Source: Terriglobia bacterium (GTDB lineage Bacteria; Acidobacteriota; Terriglobia; Bryobacterales; Bryobacteraceae). Taken from it: a stretch of 48,077 nucleotides of DNA. Below are positions 8,967 to 16,839 of the stretch, piece after piece. The notes under the pieces are model-generated. The model did not search any database. It saw nothing but the letters and a program-made list of their open reading frames with translations, and had not been told where the DNA came from. The stretch is from assembly GCA_020073615.1 (NCBI GenBank), contig JAIQEX010000037.1, positions 1 to 48,077 on the forward strand, read 5' to 3'. Each line of letters opens with the position of its first letter. The stretch's first letter is position 1. The position numbers were made by a program, and so were the translations under genes.

Positions 8967-9767
8967 TCATCCCTTAATCTCGCTATCCCGCGGCCTCCGG
9001 CGCATTAGGGACGAGATTGCCTTAGCCGCCCGATCGATGACTGCCTCCCGTACGTGAACCTCCGCCAACGGCTTCATCGCCTGGGCGATTCTCTCCGCCA
9101 TTCTGAAGGATGCCGTGTAGCCTGGGTCGGCCGCAGCAGCCAGGCGGTAGAGGGCGCGAACATACTCGCCGGGATCCCCGTCTTTTCCGACAGGAGAAGG
9201 CGCGAGCACGACGGGAGGGCCGGCGCGTTGCGCCAGCGCCTGCGCGAGTGTGCCATCGTGAACCAGCACGCCGGTGGCCGCTTCGAGAATCGGTTCGAGC
9301 ATCGGAAACGCCTCGGCTATCCGCTCCGGCGAACAGAGGCCGCCACGGTATATCTCTGCCGCCAGGCGGCCGGCCTGGCCGTAAATCCTCTCGCATTGGT
9401 CGACAAAATCCGGATCTTCGCAGGCCACCGGGCGCGGCGCTCTCAGGTACAGCTCGTGGATTCGCACATCGTGCAGCACGGCAATTCCCGAATGCAGCCG
9501 GAACAATCGCCAGATGGCGCCGTGGTGTTCCGCTTCGCGGCCGAGATGGAAGATTGCCCAATCGCCCCGGTTGACCTCACGCCAGGGAAAGCCGCGCAGG
9601 GAATAGCGCTGCACGCGCGCGGCTCTCTCCACCGTGGGGTCCCACGCCTCCTGCGTCGTCCAGAGCGCCACAGAAGCAGTCTGCGCCAGGAGAGGAACCA
9701 CCGCGGCGGTGCAGGCCGCGGCGGGCACGTCGATGGGCGGCAGCGGCGAGAACCAGTGGATTTGCAT
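8967..9767 (-). CDS. Glycosyltransferase-like protein with only the N-terminal half of a GT-B fold
   Basis: A 266-residue protein starting MQIHWFSPLPP, similar to the acceptor-side Rossmann half of GT4 enzymes. Diagnostic pieces are WAIFHLGREAEHHGAIWRLF and SGIAVLHDVRIHELYL, the counterparts of the 'gn..yH.y.y..l...pgv.vLHD...h' region of these enzymes, and ILEAATGVLVHDGTLAQALA. The normal C-terminal donor-binding half with an E-x7-E motif is missing. The C-terminus instead is a short helical tail rich in Arg and Lys. It may be a degenerate glycosyltransferase, or a regulatory or acceptor-binding subunit for the neighbouring enzymes. It begins 7 bases after the upstream gene's stop, so it is in an operon. 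Confidence 0.65.
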   Translation of the reverse strand: MQIHWFSPLPPIDVPAAACTAAVVPLLAQTASVALWTTQEAWDPTVERAARVQRYSLRGFPWREVNRGDWAIFHLGREAEHHGAIWRLFRLHSGIAVLHDVRIHELYLRAPRPVACEDPDFVDQCERIYGQAGRLAAEIYRGGLCSPERIAEAFPMLEPILEAATGVLVHDGTLAQALAQRAGPPVVLAPSPVGKDGDPGEYVRALYRLAAAADPGYTASFRMAERIAQAMKPLAEVHVREAVIDRAAKAISSLMRRRPRDSEIKG

Positions 9768-9774
9768 AGCGCAC

Positions 9775-10839
9775 TCAGCCCACGGAGGCCGGCGCTGCCG
9801 TGAGCGCGTCTACCACGCTATGCCAGGAGAGACCCAGGCTTTCGTAGTGCGCCCGCGCGGCGTGCCCCATTCTCACGGCCCGCGTCCGGTCTTTCCAAAG
9901 GAGGTCCAGAGCGGTGGCGATTTCCGCCGGGTCCGGCGGCACGACCAGTCCCGTTTCGCCCGGAACGACAAACTCGTTCGGACCACCCGAATCGGTGCAG
10001 GTGATCAGTGCCTTGGCTGCGAGCATGGCCTCCAGGGAAACATAGCCGTAATCCTCATCGAGCGGGGGGTAGATCACCGCGACGCATCTGGCGTAGCGCT
10101 CCACCAGCTCGTCATCCGGGATTCTGCCCAGCCACAGGATCTTATCCTGGACACCCAACCTGCGCGCCTCGCGCTGGAGCAGGTCCATATACTGCCCATT
10201 TTCCGGTACGCCGGCACTGGCGATCCGGACTCCGGAACGCGTTCTGGCCAGGGCCTCCAGAACCAGCGACTGCCTCTTGAGCGGGTTTACGCGGCTGGGG
10301 AAAAAGATGTAGTCCGCGGCCTCGGCGTGATGGAGACGGTCGTGCAGCGGCGGCGGGTGGTACAACGGCTGGGACGCTATGCCGCAATACTTCTGCAAGC
10401 GGCCGGCTACGGTCTTGGAATTAGCGAAGATTTTCCTGGCCTCGGGCAGTAACCAGCGATCGGCTTCGCGAATGGCATCGCGCACCAGTTGCCCGGCAGG
10501 CCAGAACCCCAGATCCACCTGCGGGTGATCCCACAGTTCGTAAGCGGATCGGTATTGGTGCAACAACCAGACCACCTTGTTGGGATGCCGCATGTAGTAT
10601 GCGGGAAAGCGAAGCGCGATCATCAGGTCTACGGGCCCCTGGGCAGTTTCGGTCATGTCGAGCATACGGCACGCGAGCATGCCGTCCAAAATCTGTTCGG
10701 GTGGACTCCAACGGAACGGCACCGCGACCGTATCCACGTCATGACCATGAGCTTCCAGCGCCAACCGGAGGTTCTCGGCATGCAATTCGGCGCCGCCGCG
10801 GATGAAGGGCACTTTGATGGTCGCGATCAGGATCCGCAT
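9775..10839 (-). CDS. Glycosyltransferase family 4 (group 1)
   Basis: A 354-residue GT-B enzyme that transfers a sugar from a nucleotide donor in surface-glycan synthesis. N-terminal half: MRILIATIKVPFIRGGAELH, the glycine-rich loop of the family. Then WLLHQYRSAYELWD and a junction near 200 (YIFFPSRVNPLKRQSLVLEA). Donor-binding half: VAVIYPPLDEDYGYVSLEAM and ITCTDSGGPNEFVVPGETGL, with the conserved E-x7-E arrangement. It overlaps the upstream small protein by 13 bases. I chose the ATG at 10839 because the family motif starts there; a longer frame to 11106 runs through the upstream gene. Sugar specificity cannot be read. Confidence 0.9.
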   Translation of the reverse strand: MRILIATIKVPFIRGGAELHAENLRLALEAHGHDVDTVAVPFRWSPPEQILDGMLACRMLDMTETAQGPVDLMIALRFPAYYMRHPNKVVWLLHQYRSAYELWDHPQVDLGFWPAGQLVRDAIREADRWLLPEARKIFANSKTVAGRLQKYCGIASQPLYHPPPLHDRLHHAEAADYIFFPSRVNPLKRQSLVLEALARTRSGVRIASAGVPENGQYMDLLQREARRLGVQDKILWLGRIPDDELVERYARCVAVIYPPLDEDYGYVSLEAMLAAKALITCTDSGGPNEFVVPGETGLVVPPDPAEIATALDLLWKDRTRAVRMGHAARAHYESLGLSWHSVVDALTAAPASVG

Positions 10840-11255
10840 CGGGTTCCGGGCTGCTCCGGCGCGGTGAGACGACTGAGCTCCAACTGGAGTGCGGCGGTAC
10901 GCGCCTCGGCGCGTTCCAGCCGGCGGCAGATCGCTTCGAAGAGGGCGACTTGCGTTTCCAGTGCCCCGGCTGCCGTGGACTGATAGGCAATGACTTGAGG
11001 TGTGTACCAGAAAAGGGCCTGCCGGACTATCCGGACGAGCCACATGCTGAGCCGAGCGCGGAGAGAGTCGGGTTGTGGCGGCAAAGAACCCACCGTCGAA
11101 CAGCACAGGAGGGCCTCCCGGGACGCCTCGCGAAGGCGGGACAATCCCTCGGCGACGCGGTGCTCAATTTCGCCTGTTTCCGAGCTTGCGAGCGACTGCC
11201 GCATCCGCCCCCGCACCTCGTCCAGGAAAGCCTGGCCCGGATTGCTGTTTTCCAT
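10827..11255 (-). CDS. Stand-alone helical domain protein, paralogue of the methyltransferase N-terminus
   Basis: A 142-residue protein of unknown function. It contains SLPPQPDSLRARLSMWLVRI and then QALFWYTPQVIAYQSTAAGA, closely matching the N-terminal region of the methyltransferase at 7752-8900. The C-terminal 60 residues are a predicted coiled coil (ALFEAICRRLERAEARTAAL), and no methyltransferase domain follows. It is the first gene of the minus-strand polysaccharide operon; its end overlaps the next glycosyltransferase by 13 bases. An adapter or membrane-proximal scaffold that pairs with the other enzymes is an inference. GAGAG lies upstream of the ATG. Confidence 0.75.
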   Translation of the reverse strand: MENSNPGQAFLDEVRGRMRQSLASSETGEIEHRVAEGLSRLREASREALLCCSTVGSLPPQPDSLRARLSMWLVRIVRQALFWYTPQVIAYQSTAAGALETQVALFEAICRRLERAEARTAALQLELSRLTAPEQPGTRCGS

Positions 11256-11332
11256 CGTACTCTCAGGATATTACGCTATTTCAAACAGCTCCGGGCCCTT
11301 CTGATAAGATACGGAGTTTCACGCCTTTCGTC
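11256..11332. promoter_or_regulatory. Divergent promoter region of the polysaccharide cluster
   Basis: 77 bases between the minus-strand operon and the plus-strand GT2 gene. On the plus strand TTTCAA (11279-11284) and TAAGAT (11303-11308), 18 bases apart, could be -35 and -10 boxes. This would place the start close to the ATG at 11333, so the 5' leader would be very short. Confidence 0.3.
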
Positions 11333-12193
11333 ATGGAGCAGAGACCCTTCGTCAGCATAGTTACTCCTTCACTGAACTCCGGCCGGTTTCTGGAAGAGAC
11401 GATCCAGAGCGTGCTCTCGCAGGATTATCCGTTTATCGAGTACCTGGTAATGGACGGGGGATCGACAGATGGCACGATCGCATTGTTGCAGCGGTACCAA
11501 GGCCGGCTGCAATTTGACTCCAAGCCCGATAAGGGCACTGCGGACGCCATCAACGGCGGTTTCCGGCGCGCGCGGGGGAGCATCCTGGCGTGGTTGAGCG
11601 CGGATGATACGTATCTGCAGGGAGCGGTACAGACAGCCGTCGAGCACCTCGTTTCCGCACCGGACGCCGCCGCGGTGTACGGCGACGCATACTGGACAGA
11701 TGTGGACGGCCAGTGCCTGGGATGCTACCCCACGAAGCGGCCCTACACGCCGGAGATGTTTATGCACGATTGCGGCATCTGCCAACCGGCGTGCTTCATG
11801 AGACGGGAAGCGGTGGAAGCCGTCGGCATGCTGGATTCCGCTCTCCGGTCGGCATTCGACTACGACCTTTGGATCAGGCTTTCCAAACGATTCCCGCTGG
11901 TTGCCACTGCACAATGCCTGGCCACATCCCGCATGCACCGCCAGAACATTAGCCTGAGGCAGCGGCGCCTGATGTTCGAAGAATCCATGGGGCTGTTGAG
12001 AAGGCACTACGGGTATGTGCCGTTACACTGGATTTACAGCTATCTGTGCCATCTTCACGATGGGAAAGACCAGGTTTTTGAAGCGTCCCCCGAATCGCAC
12101 AAAGCCCTATGGGAAAGCTTGCTGCGGGGGTTTTATTACAATCGCAAGCACCCCGTCCGCTTCGTGCGGGAATGGCTCGCCATGATCCATTGA
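11333..12193 (+). CDS. Glycosyltransferase family 2
   Basis: A 286-residue GT-A enzyme. Typical family 2 blocks are visible: FVSIVTPSLNSGRFLEETIQ, SVLSQDYPFIEYLVMDGGST followed by DGT, then SKPDKGTADAINGGFRRARG, and the DxD-like LAWLSADDTYLQGA that binds metal and the nucleotide sugar. ACFMRREAVEAVGMLDSALR and FDYDLWIRLSKRF mark the acceptor side. The final 60 residues are helical and family-specific. There is no transmembrane segment, so it acts in the cytoplasm or at the inner face of the membrane. It diverges from the minus-strand glycan operon and very likely serves the same pathway. The ribosome site is weak (GGAG about 17 bases before the ATG); no better start is seen. Confidence 0.9.
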   Translation: MEQRPFVSIVTPSLNSGRFLEETIQSVLSQDYPFIEYLVMDGGSTDGTIALLQRYQGRLQFDSKPDKGTADAINGGFRRARGSILAWLSADDTYLQGAVQTAVEHLVSAPDAAAVYGDAYWTDVDGQCLGCYPTKRPYTPEMFMHDCGICQPACFMRREAVEAVGMLDSALRSAFDYDLWIRLSKRFPLVATAQCLATSRMHRQNISLRQRRLMFEESMGLLRRHYGYVPLHWIYSYLCHLHDGKDQVFEASPESHKALWESLLRGFYYNRKHPVRFVREWLAMIH

Positions 12194-12224
12194 TGTCTCC
12201 GCACATGCGCGATACGATGGACCA

Positions 12225-12698
12225 ATGGCGAGGGTAAAAGAATTGCACGTCAACGGAGCGCAGCACCACATCGATGCCGATGCCGAGCGCACCCTGCTGA
12301 GCGTCCTGCGCGACGATCTGGATCTCACCGGGACCAAGTACGGATGCGGCGAAGGGCAATGCGCCGCCTGCACGGTGCTGGTCGACGGCCAGGCGACGAA
12401 ATCGTGTTTGACCAAGGTGGGCACGGTGGCCGCCAAACGCATCGTCACCATCGAGGGTCTGGCGCCGGAGGGCAGGCTGCACCCGGTGCAGGAGGCGTTT
12501 CTGGAAGCCGATGCCATGCAGTGCGGCTACTGCACGCCGGGCATGATTCTGGGCGCGGTGGCGCTGCTCGCGCGCGCTCCCCATCCGAGCGATGCCGAAA
12601 TCGTCAGCGGCATGAACGGGCACATCTGCCGCTGCGGCACGTATCCGCGCGTGGTGAGCGCGGTGCGCGCGGCGGCCAAGAAAGGGGGCCGGGCATGA
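12225..12698 (+). CDS. iorA: (2Fe-2S)-binding subunit of a molybdenum hydroxylase (isoquinoline 1-oxidoreductase alpha type)
   Basis: A 157-residue small subunit of the xanthine oxidase family. The N-terminal plant-ferredoxin cluster uses C41, C46, C49 and C61 (YGCGEGQCAACTVL). The C-terminal cluster uses C100, C103, C135 and C137 (MQCGYCTPGM; ICRCGTYPRV). It passes electrons from the molybdenum site of its partner to an external acceptor. Its stop overlaps the start of the large subunit (ATGA at 12695-12698), as expected for a stoichiometric complex. There is no FAD-subunit gene beside it, which matches the two-subunit Ior type. The true substrate may be any N-heterocycle or aldehyde; the symbol denotes family type only. 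Confidence 0.9.
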   Translation: MARVKELHVNGAQHHIDADAERTLLSVLRDDLDLTGTKYGCGEGQCAACTVLVDGQATKSCLTKVGTVAAKRIVTIEGLAPEGRLHPVQEAFLEADAMQCGYCTPGMILGAVALLARAPHPSDAEIVSGMNGHICRCGTYPRVVSAVRAAAKKGGRA

Positions 12699-14695
12699 GG
12701 CGTCGCGATTTCTTCGCGGTGCTGGGCGGCGGCATCGTGGTGCTGATGGTGGACGACGCCGACGCACAGGAATCCGGCGGCGGCGCGCGGCGGGGAACCA
12801 GGGAACCGCTGCCCCAGAATCTGAGCGCGTGGCTCCATATCGGCGAAACCGGCATGGTCACGGTGTATACCGGGAAGGTGGAGGTGGGACAGAACGCGCG
12901 CACGTCGCTGACCCAGGCGGTGGCCGAAGAACTGCGCGCGCCGGTGGAGCAGATCCGCCTGGTGATGGGCGATACCGCCCTCACGCCCTTCGACATGGGC
13001 ACGTTCGGCAGCCAGACCACGCCGCAGATGTGGCCGGTGATCCGCCGGGCCGCGGCCACGGCGCGCGAGACGCTGGTGGACCTGGCAGCGCAGAAGTGGA
13101 TGGTGGAGCGCGCGTCCGTTTCGGTGGCGGATGGCAAGGTGAGCTCGGGCAGCCATCGGGCGGGCTTCGGCGATCTGACCAGCGGGCAGAAGCTGACGCA
13201 GACGATTCCTTCGAGCGTGGCCCTGACGCCGGCGGCGGAGTGGAAGGTGGCGGGGACATCGGTCGCCAAGGTCGGCGGCCGAGATATGGTGACCGGGGCG
13301 CACAGGTACGCGTTCGACATCAAGCGTCCCGGCATGCTCTACGGCAAGGTGCTGTATCCGCCGCAGTTCGGCGCCACGCTGGCATCGCTCGACAGCGCCG
13401 CTGCGGAAGCCATGCCGGGAGTGAAGGTGGTGCGCGAAGACAATTTCGTGGGCGTGACCGCGCGCGACGCGGCCACGGCGGACAAGGCGGTAGCCGCGTT
13501 GCGCGCCGAATGGAAGCCGGTGACGGCCGAGGCTTCGAGCAAAGACGTCTTCTCCTATTACAAGAAGCACAGCCGCGATGGCGCCGCGGAGAATCCGCAC
13601 TTCACCTCCTACACCGTCGCTTACATCGCGCACGTGCCGCTCGAACCGCGCGCCGCGGTGGCCGAATGGCAGGACGACAAGCTGACCGTCTGGACCGGCA
13701 CGCAGCGGCCCTTCGGCGTGCGCAGCGAACTTGCCCAGAACCTGAAAATCCCCGAAGACCGCGTACACGTGATCATGCCCGACACCGGGTCCGGTTACGG
13801 CGGCAAGCATAACGGCGAGGCCGCATACGAAGCCGCGCGCCTGGCGTACGCATCCGGCATGCCGGTGAAGCGGAACTGGACGCGCGAAGAGGAGATGACC
13901 TGGGCCTACTTCCGTCCCGGCGGCATCATCGACGTGCACGGCACCATGAATCCCGATGGGACGCTGGCCGCCTGGGAATTCCACAATTACAACTCGGGGC
14001 CATCGGCATTGCAGACACCCTACGACGTGCCCAGCAAGACCGAGCGCTTCCATCCGTCGCAATCGCCGCTGCGGCAGGGCTCCTACCGCGGACTGGCGGG
14101 CACGGCCAACCATTTCGCGCGCGAATCCTACATGGACGAGCTGGCGCATTCCATCAAGATGGACCCGCTCGAGTTCCGCTTGAAGAATGCGAAGAACGAG
14201 CGGCTGCGCGCGGTGATGGAGGCGGCCGCCCAGAAGTTCGGCTGGAGGGACCGCAAGAAGACGTCCGGGCGCGGCTGCGGCATGTCCGCGGGTTTTGAAA
14301 AGGGCGGGTACGTGGCCACCTGCGCCGAAGTGAGCGTCGCCAGCGGCGCGGTGAAGGTGCTGCGCGTGGTCGAGGCCTTCGAGTGCGGCGCAGTGGTGAA
14401 TCCGGAGCACCTGCGCAACCAGGTGGAAGGGTCCATCGCCATGGGCCTGGGCGGGGCGCTGTTCGAGCAGATCGATTTCGCCGACAACAAAATTCTCAAC
14501 GACCGTCTTTCGCGCTACCGCGTACCGCGCTTCGCGGACATGCCCGCGATCGAGAGCGTGCTGCTCGACCGCAAGGATCTGCCCTCGGCGGGCGCGGGCG
14601 AGACGCCGATCATGGGCGTCGCGCCGGCCATCGGCAACGCCATTTTCGAGGCCACGGGCCAGCGCCTGCGCGCCCTGCCGATGAAAGTAGGGTAG
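12695..14695 (+). CDS. iorB: Molybdopterin-binding subunit of a molybdenum hydroxylase (isoquinoline 1-oxidoreductase beta type)
   Basis: A 666-residue large subunit. It starts MRRRDFFAVLGGGIVVLMVD, a Tat-like signal, so the complex is probably exported folded to the periplasm. Domain pieces include GMVTVYTGKVEVGQNARTSL, the linker typical of this group, GRDMVTGAHRYAFDIKRPGM, the cofactor-binding DTGSGYGGKHNGEAAYEAAR, and near the C-terminus AGAGETPIMGVAPAIGNA, whose Glu (about 636) is the expected catalytic base. At 666 residues it is shorter than the 700-780 usual for the family, but all key blocks are present. It overlaps the 2Fe-2S subunit gene by four bases. A hairpin overlaps its stop codon. 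The substrate cannot be predicted. Confidence 0.88.
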   Translation: MRRRDFFAVLGGGIVVLMVDDADAQESGGGARRGTREPLPQNLSAWLHIGETGMVTVYTGKVEVGQNARTSLTQAVAEELRAPVEQIRLVMGDTALTPFDMGTFGSQTTPQMWPVIRRAAATARETLVDLAAQKWMVERASVSVADGKVSSGSHRAGFGDLTSGQKLTQTIPSSVALTPAAEWKVAGTSVAKVGGRDMVTGAHRYAFDIKRPGMLYGKVLYPPQFGATLASLDSAAAEAMPGVKVVREDNFVGVTARDAATADKAVAALRAEWKPVTAEASSKDVFSYYKKHSRDGAAENPHFTSYTVAYIAHVPLEPRAAVAEWQDDKLTVWTGTQRPFGVRSELAQNLKIPEDRVHVIMPDTGSGYGGKHNGEAAYEAARLAYASGMPVKRNWTREEEMTWAYFRPGGIIDVHGTMNPDGTLAAWEFHNYNSGPSALQTPYDVPSKTERFHPSQSPLRQGSYRGLAGTANHFARESYMDELAHSIKMDPLEFRLKNAKNERLRAVMEAAAQKFGWRDRKKTSGRGCGMSAGFEKGGYVATCAEVSVASGAVKVLRVVEAFECGAVVNPEHLRNQVEGSIAMGLGGALFEQIDFADNKILNDRLSRYRVPRFADMPAIESVLLDRKDLPSAGAGETPIMGVAPAIGNAIFEATGQRLRALPMKVG

Positions 14696-14712
14696 GCCTC
14701 CGGGCCTGCCCT
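14689..14712 (+). terminator. Hairpin overlapping the stop of the molybdenum hydroxylase gene
   Basis: AGGGTAGGCC (14689-14698) and GGCCTGCCCT (14703-14712) pair over 10 positions, with one G-U, around a 4-base TCCG loop. It includes the TAG stop at 14693-14695. No T run follows, so it may be a weak terminator or an mRNA-stabilising end. Confidence 0.5.
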
Positions 14713-14759
14713 TCGCGGTGGAACCGAAGGCCCCACTCTGACCGGCGAGAGGAGGATCG

Positions 14760-14780
14760 TGTACTATTTGAATATGTACA
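14760..14780. promoter_or_regulatory. Palindromic operator upstream of the DUF1778 antitoxin
   Basis: A 21-bp imperfect palindrome with TGTAC at one end (14760-14764) and GTACA at the other (14776-14780). It lies 19 bases before the GTG start. A possible -10 box (TACTAT, 14762-14767) falls inside it, with a weak -35-like CTGACC at 14738-14743. Antitoxins with a ribbon-helix-helix fold usually bind such sites to repress their own operon. Confidence 0.6.
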
Positions 14781-14798
14781 GTAGAAAGGAGCCCAGCC

Positions 14799-15077
14799 GT
14801 GCCCAGGCGCGCAATTGAAGACAATAGCCGAATGTCGCTGCGGATTCCGGCCGGGGAGAAGGCGATCCTTCTACGGGCCGCGGCGCTACGGCGTACGGAT
14901 CTGACGGATTTCGTCCGCCAGCACAGCTTGAGCGCGGCAAGGGCAGTGATCCAGGAAGCGGAACATGTGGAGCTCTCCGGGCGAGACAGCCTGCGCGTTC
15001 TGGCCGCGTTGGAGAACCCGCCCAAACCGAACGCGAAGCTGCTGGCCGCGGCAAAGTCGCTGTCCAAGCGGAAATGA
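14799..15077 (+). CDS. DUF1778-type antitoxin (TacA-like)
   Basis: A 92-residue protein starting at GTG (14799) with AAAGGA 8 bases upstream. It has an N-terminal ribbon-helix-helix of the DUF1778 type (SRMSLRIPAGEKAILLRAAA, then LRRTDLTDFVRQHSL) and a C-terminal arm (ALENPPKPNAKLLAAAKSLS) that normally wraps around and blocks a GNAT toxin. This is the classical antitoxin of TacAT-type modules, where the toxin acetylates aminoacyl-tRNA. Its stop overlaps the start of the downstream GNAT gene (ATGA), the standard arrangement. The palindrome at 14760-14780 fits autorepression. Confidence 0.87.
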   Translation: MPRRAIEDNSRMSLRIPAGEKAILLRAAALRRTDLTDFVRQHSLSAARAVIQEAEHVELSGRDSLRVLAALENPPKPNAKLLAAAKSLSKRK

Positions 15078-15478
15078 ACGTTCGGGCCTGGCATGAGGAG
15101 CTGATCGGCAAACGGCATGATCGGGAGGCCTTCGACTGCGGCGAGACGGCGTTGAACGAATTCCTGCAGCGCTACGCCCGACGGAACCATGAGATGGGCG
15201 GCGCCAAGACCTTTCTTGCGATTGACGACGCCGGCAACAAAACGATTCTCGGCTTCTATAGCCTGAGCCCCGCCTTCGCCAATCCTCGCAGGAATCTGTA
15301 TCAGGGGGACCGGTTGGCGGACTGGCCGGAGGCCCAAGCCGCGAGCGACCTGGTGCGCGTGGTGCGGGACGATGACGCTGCCGACGGCTGCGGCGCGGCA
15401 ACGGCACCGCGTCCCCGGGAGGACCCTCACAGCGGACATCCGTGTGCTGTTCCTCGGTTCCGTCCTCCGCCCGAGTGA
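15074..15478 (+). pseudogene. GNAT toxin (TacT-like), C-terminal half lost
   Basis: The first about 80 residues match TacT-type toxins: HDREAFDCGETALNEFLQRY, ARRNHEMGGAKTFLAI, ILGFYSLSPAFA. Beyond this the frame no longer resembles the family (DLVRVVRDDDAADGCGAATA and onward). The acetyl-CoA pyrophosphate loop (R-x-x-G-x-G/A) and the C-terminal helix that complete an acetyltransferase of 160-185 residues are absent, and I did not find them in the other frames up to 15600. The toxin is therefore probably inactivated, while the antitoxin is intact. It starts at 15074, overlapping the antitoxin stop. A diverged but functional C-terminus cannot be fully excluded. Confidence 0.7.
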
Positions 15479-15525
15479 ATCTCGTGAGGACGAACGGCCT
15501 TCGGTTCCCTGTCAAGACAAAAATC

Positions 15526-15952
15526 TCAACAGGACGTTGTGCCGAAGACATATCCGCCGTAGAATACTCCAAAGCAGTCTTCAAAATTAACAAAATAAAG
15601 GCTCAGGCGCGGAAAGGCCCGCGAAATCGAGCCATTTCCGACGCCCCCAGTACCACCGATGTATACCCATTCCATCGCTTGCGCATCGACAATAGCAACT
15701 TGGCAGGAATAGTAAACCTCGATCACTGCAAAATTGTCCCGTATGGGGCATGCGGTCTGCAGTAGAGAGTCCCAACAACCGTATAGAACTCCGGCTGCGA
15801 AATCATCTTGCATCCCCCCTGGATGCCTCGTAATCCGGGTTGTTGGGATTCGTTGACCAAACGACGTACCTGCTGGGATCGCAACATTGGCCGCGAACCG
15901 GTAAGGCACACGAAGCAAAAATAAACAAGAAAATCAACGTTATGGGTTTCAC
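15526..15952 (-). pseudogene. Small secreted Cys-containing protein, reading frame broken at a G6 run
   Basis: Reading starts at GTG 15952, with AGGAG about 8 bases upstream and only 5 bases between it and the stop of the preceding gene. It gives a clear signal peptide (MKPITLIFLFIFASCALPVR, first codon GTG) and then QCCDPSRYVVWSTNPNNPDY before a stop at 15803-15805. A second frame stays open from the same area to the stop at 15526 (YGCWDSLLQTACPIRDNFAV and onward, with codon use like its neighbours). The two frames join if one G is removed from the G6 run at 15814-15819, which would give a secreted protein of 141 residues. This may be a recent mutation, a sequencing error, phase variation or programmed slippage. 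Function unknown. Confidence 0.6.
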
Positions 15953-15957
15953 AGGGG

Positions 15958-16809
15958 TTACTCCTTGACGTGATGTAACTGCGGAAGAGCAGCCTTGTCG
16001 GCTATGATGTCCTGAATCCACTGCACTGTGAACGCGCGTCCATATTGGTTTGCGTATTTGAGAACTGTCCGGGCAAAGTCCGCTTTATAGAACGCTTCGA
16101 AATCGGGAAGGCGGGTGAAGGGATCGAAGGAGGGGTTCTTGTAGGGCCTCTGGCTCTCATCGGTCAGCCATTGCAGAGCGTCAGCTTCGGAAAGAGACGC
16201 GTCCTTCATCTTTGACAGGATCGAGTTTTCGCCTTCCGATTTGCGAAGCTCACGCTCTATTAATCTGTCACGGTCCGGGCCAATAACAGTACCATCGCTC
16301 AGCACGACGGCATCCAGCGATACCGTTGCGCGAGGAAACCGGCCGGGATCAAAGCGCATAGCCAGCAATTTATCGCGATTCGCCGCAATAACCTGAGTTG
16401 AGGATGTGTCCCGTGCGGCTCCGTTCAGAAGCCGCGTCAGGCGATCATCCGGAGTAAAAATCAGTGTGGTTCCGGGATCGAACTTCAAACCTAGCGAGTC
16501 CATACTATAGGGCATTACGCCGGCAACGGATTTTCCGTCTGGTGTGAAGCGCGGGTAACGGAAAACTACCGTTGTAACGGAAAGCATACTAAGGTTCTGC
16601 AGAGCAATCATGTAGGGATGTATTGCCGTGAGAGTATCGAGCTTCTCTTTGCCTAGGAGCCTTTCCATACACTCTCGAAATGTTTTGGATGTATGAGTCG
16701 TCGTGTGTATACCGTGAACAGCGAATGCCCCATCGATATCTATCGTGACAGTCGTCTGAGCGATTCCCGCCGAAATAGAAAGTAGACTTATGGCTAGACA
16801 TTTCAGCAT
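15958..16809 (-). CDS. Secreted protein of unknown function
   Basis: A 283-residue protein with a short signal peptide (MLKCLAISLLSISAGIAQ). I do not recognise the mature domain. It holds segments such as TVTIDIDGAFAVHGIHTTTH, LGLKFDPGTTLIFTPDDRLT and VSLDAVVLSDGTVIGPDRDR, the latter suggesting beta structure, and a helical C-terminal half (ALQWLTDESQRPYKNPSF; YANQYGRAFTVQWIQDIIAD). GGGAG lies about 8 bases before the ATG. It follows the calcium-binding protein gene by 30 bases and precedes the frame-broken small gene by 5, so the three form one operon of exported proteins. Base composition is lower in GC than the neighbours, which hints at transfer. Confidence 0.75.
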   Translation of the reverse strand: MLKCLAISLLSISAGIAQTTVTIDIDGAFAVHGIHTTTHTSKTFRECMERLLGKEKLDTLTAIHPYMIALQNLSMLSVTTVVFRYPRFTPDGKSVAGVMPYSMDSLGLKFDPGTTLIFTPDDRLTRLLNGAARDTSSTQVIAANRDKLLAMRFDPGRFPRATVSLDAVVLSDGTVIGPDRDRLIERELRKSEGENSILSKMKDASLSEADALQWLTDESQRPYKNPSFDPFTRLPDFEAFYKADFARTVLKYANQYGRAFTVQWIQDIIADKAALPQLHHVKE

Positions 16810-16839
16810 ATAATTCTCCCGACTTTCCCGGGTAACTTC

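Noticed and set aside
12527-15439. A 970-codon open frame on the minus strand
   Set aside because: It lies across the molybdenum hydroxylase and toxin-antitoxin genes on the other strand, translates to His/Arg/Ala-rich sequence without domains, and arises from high GC.
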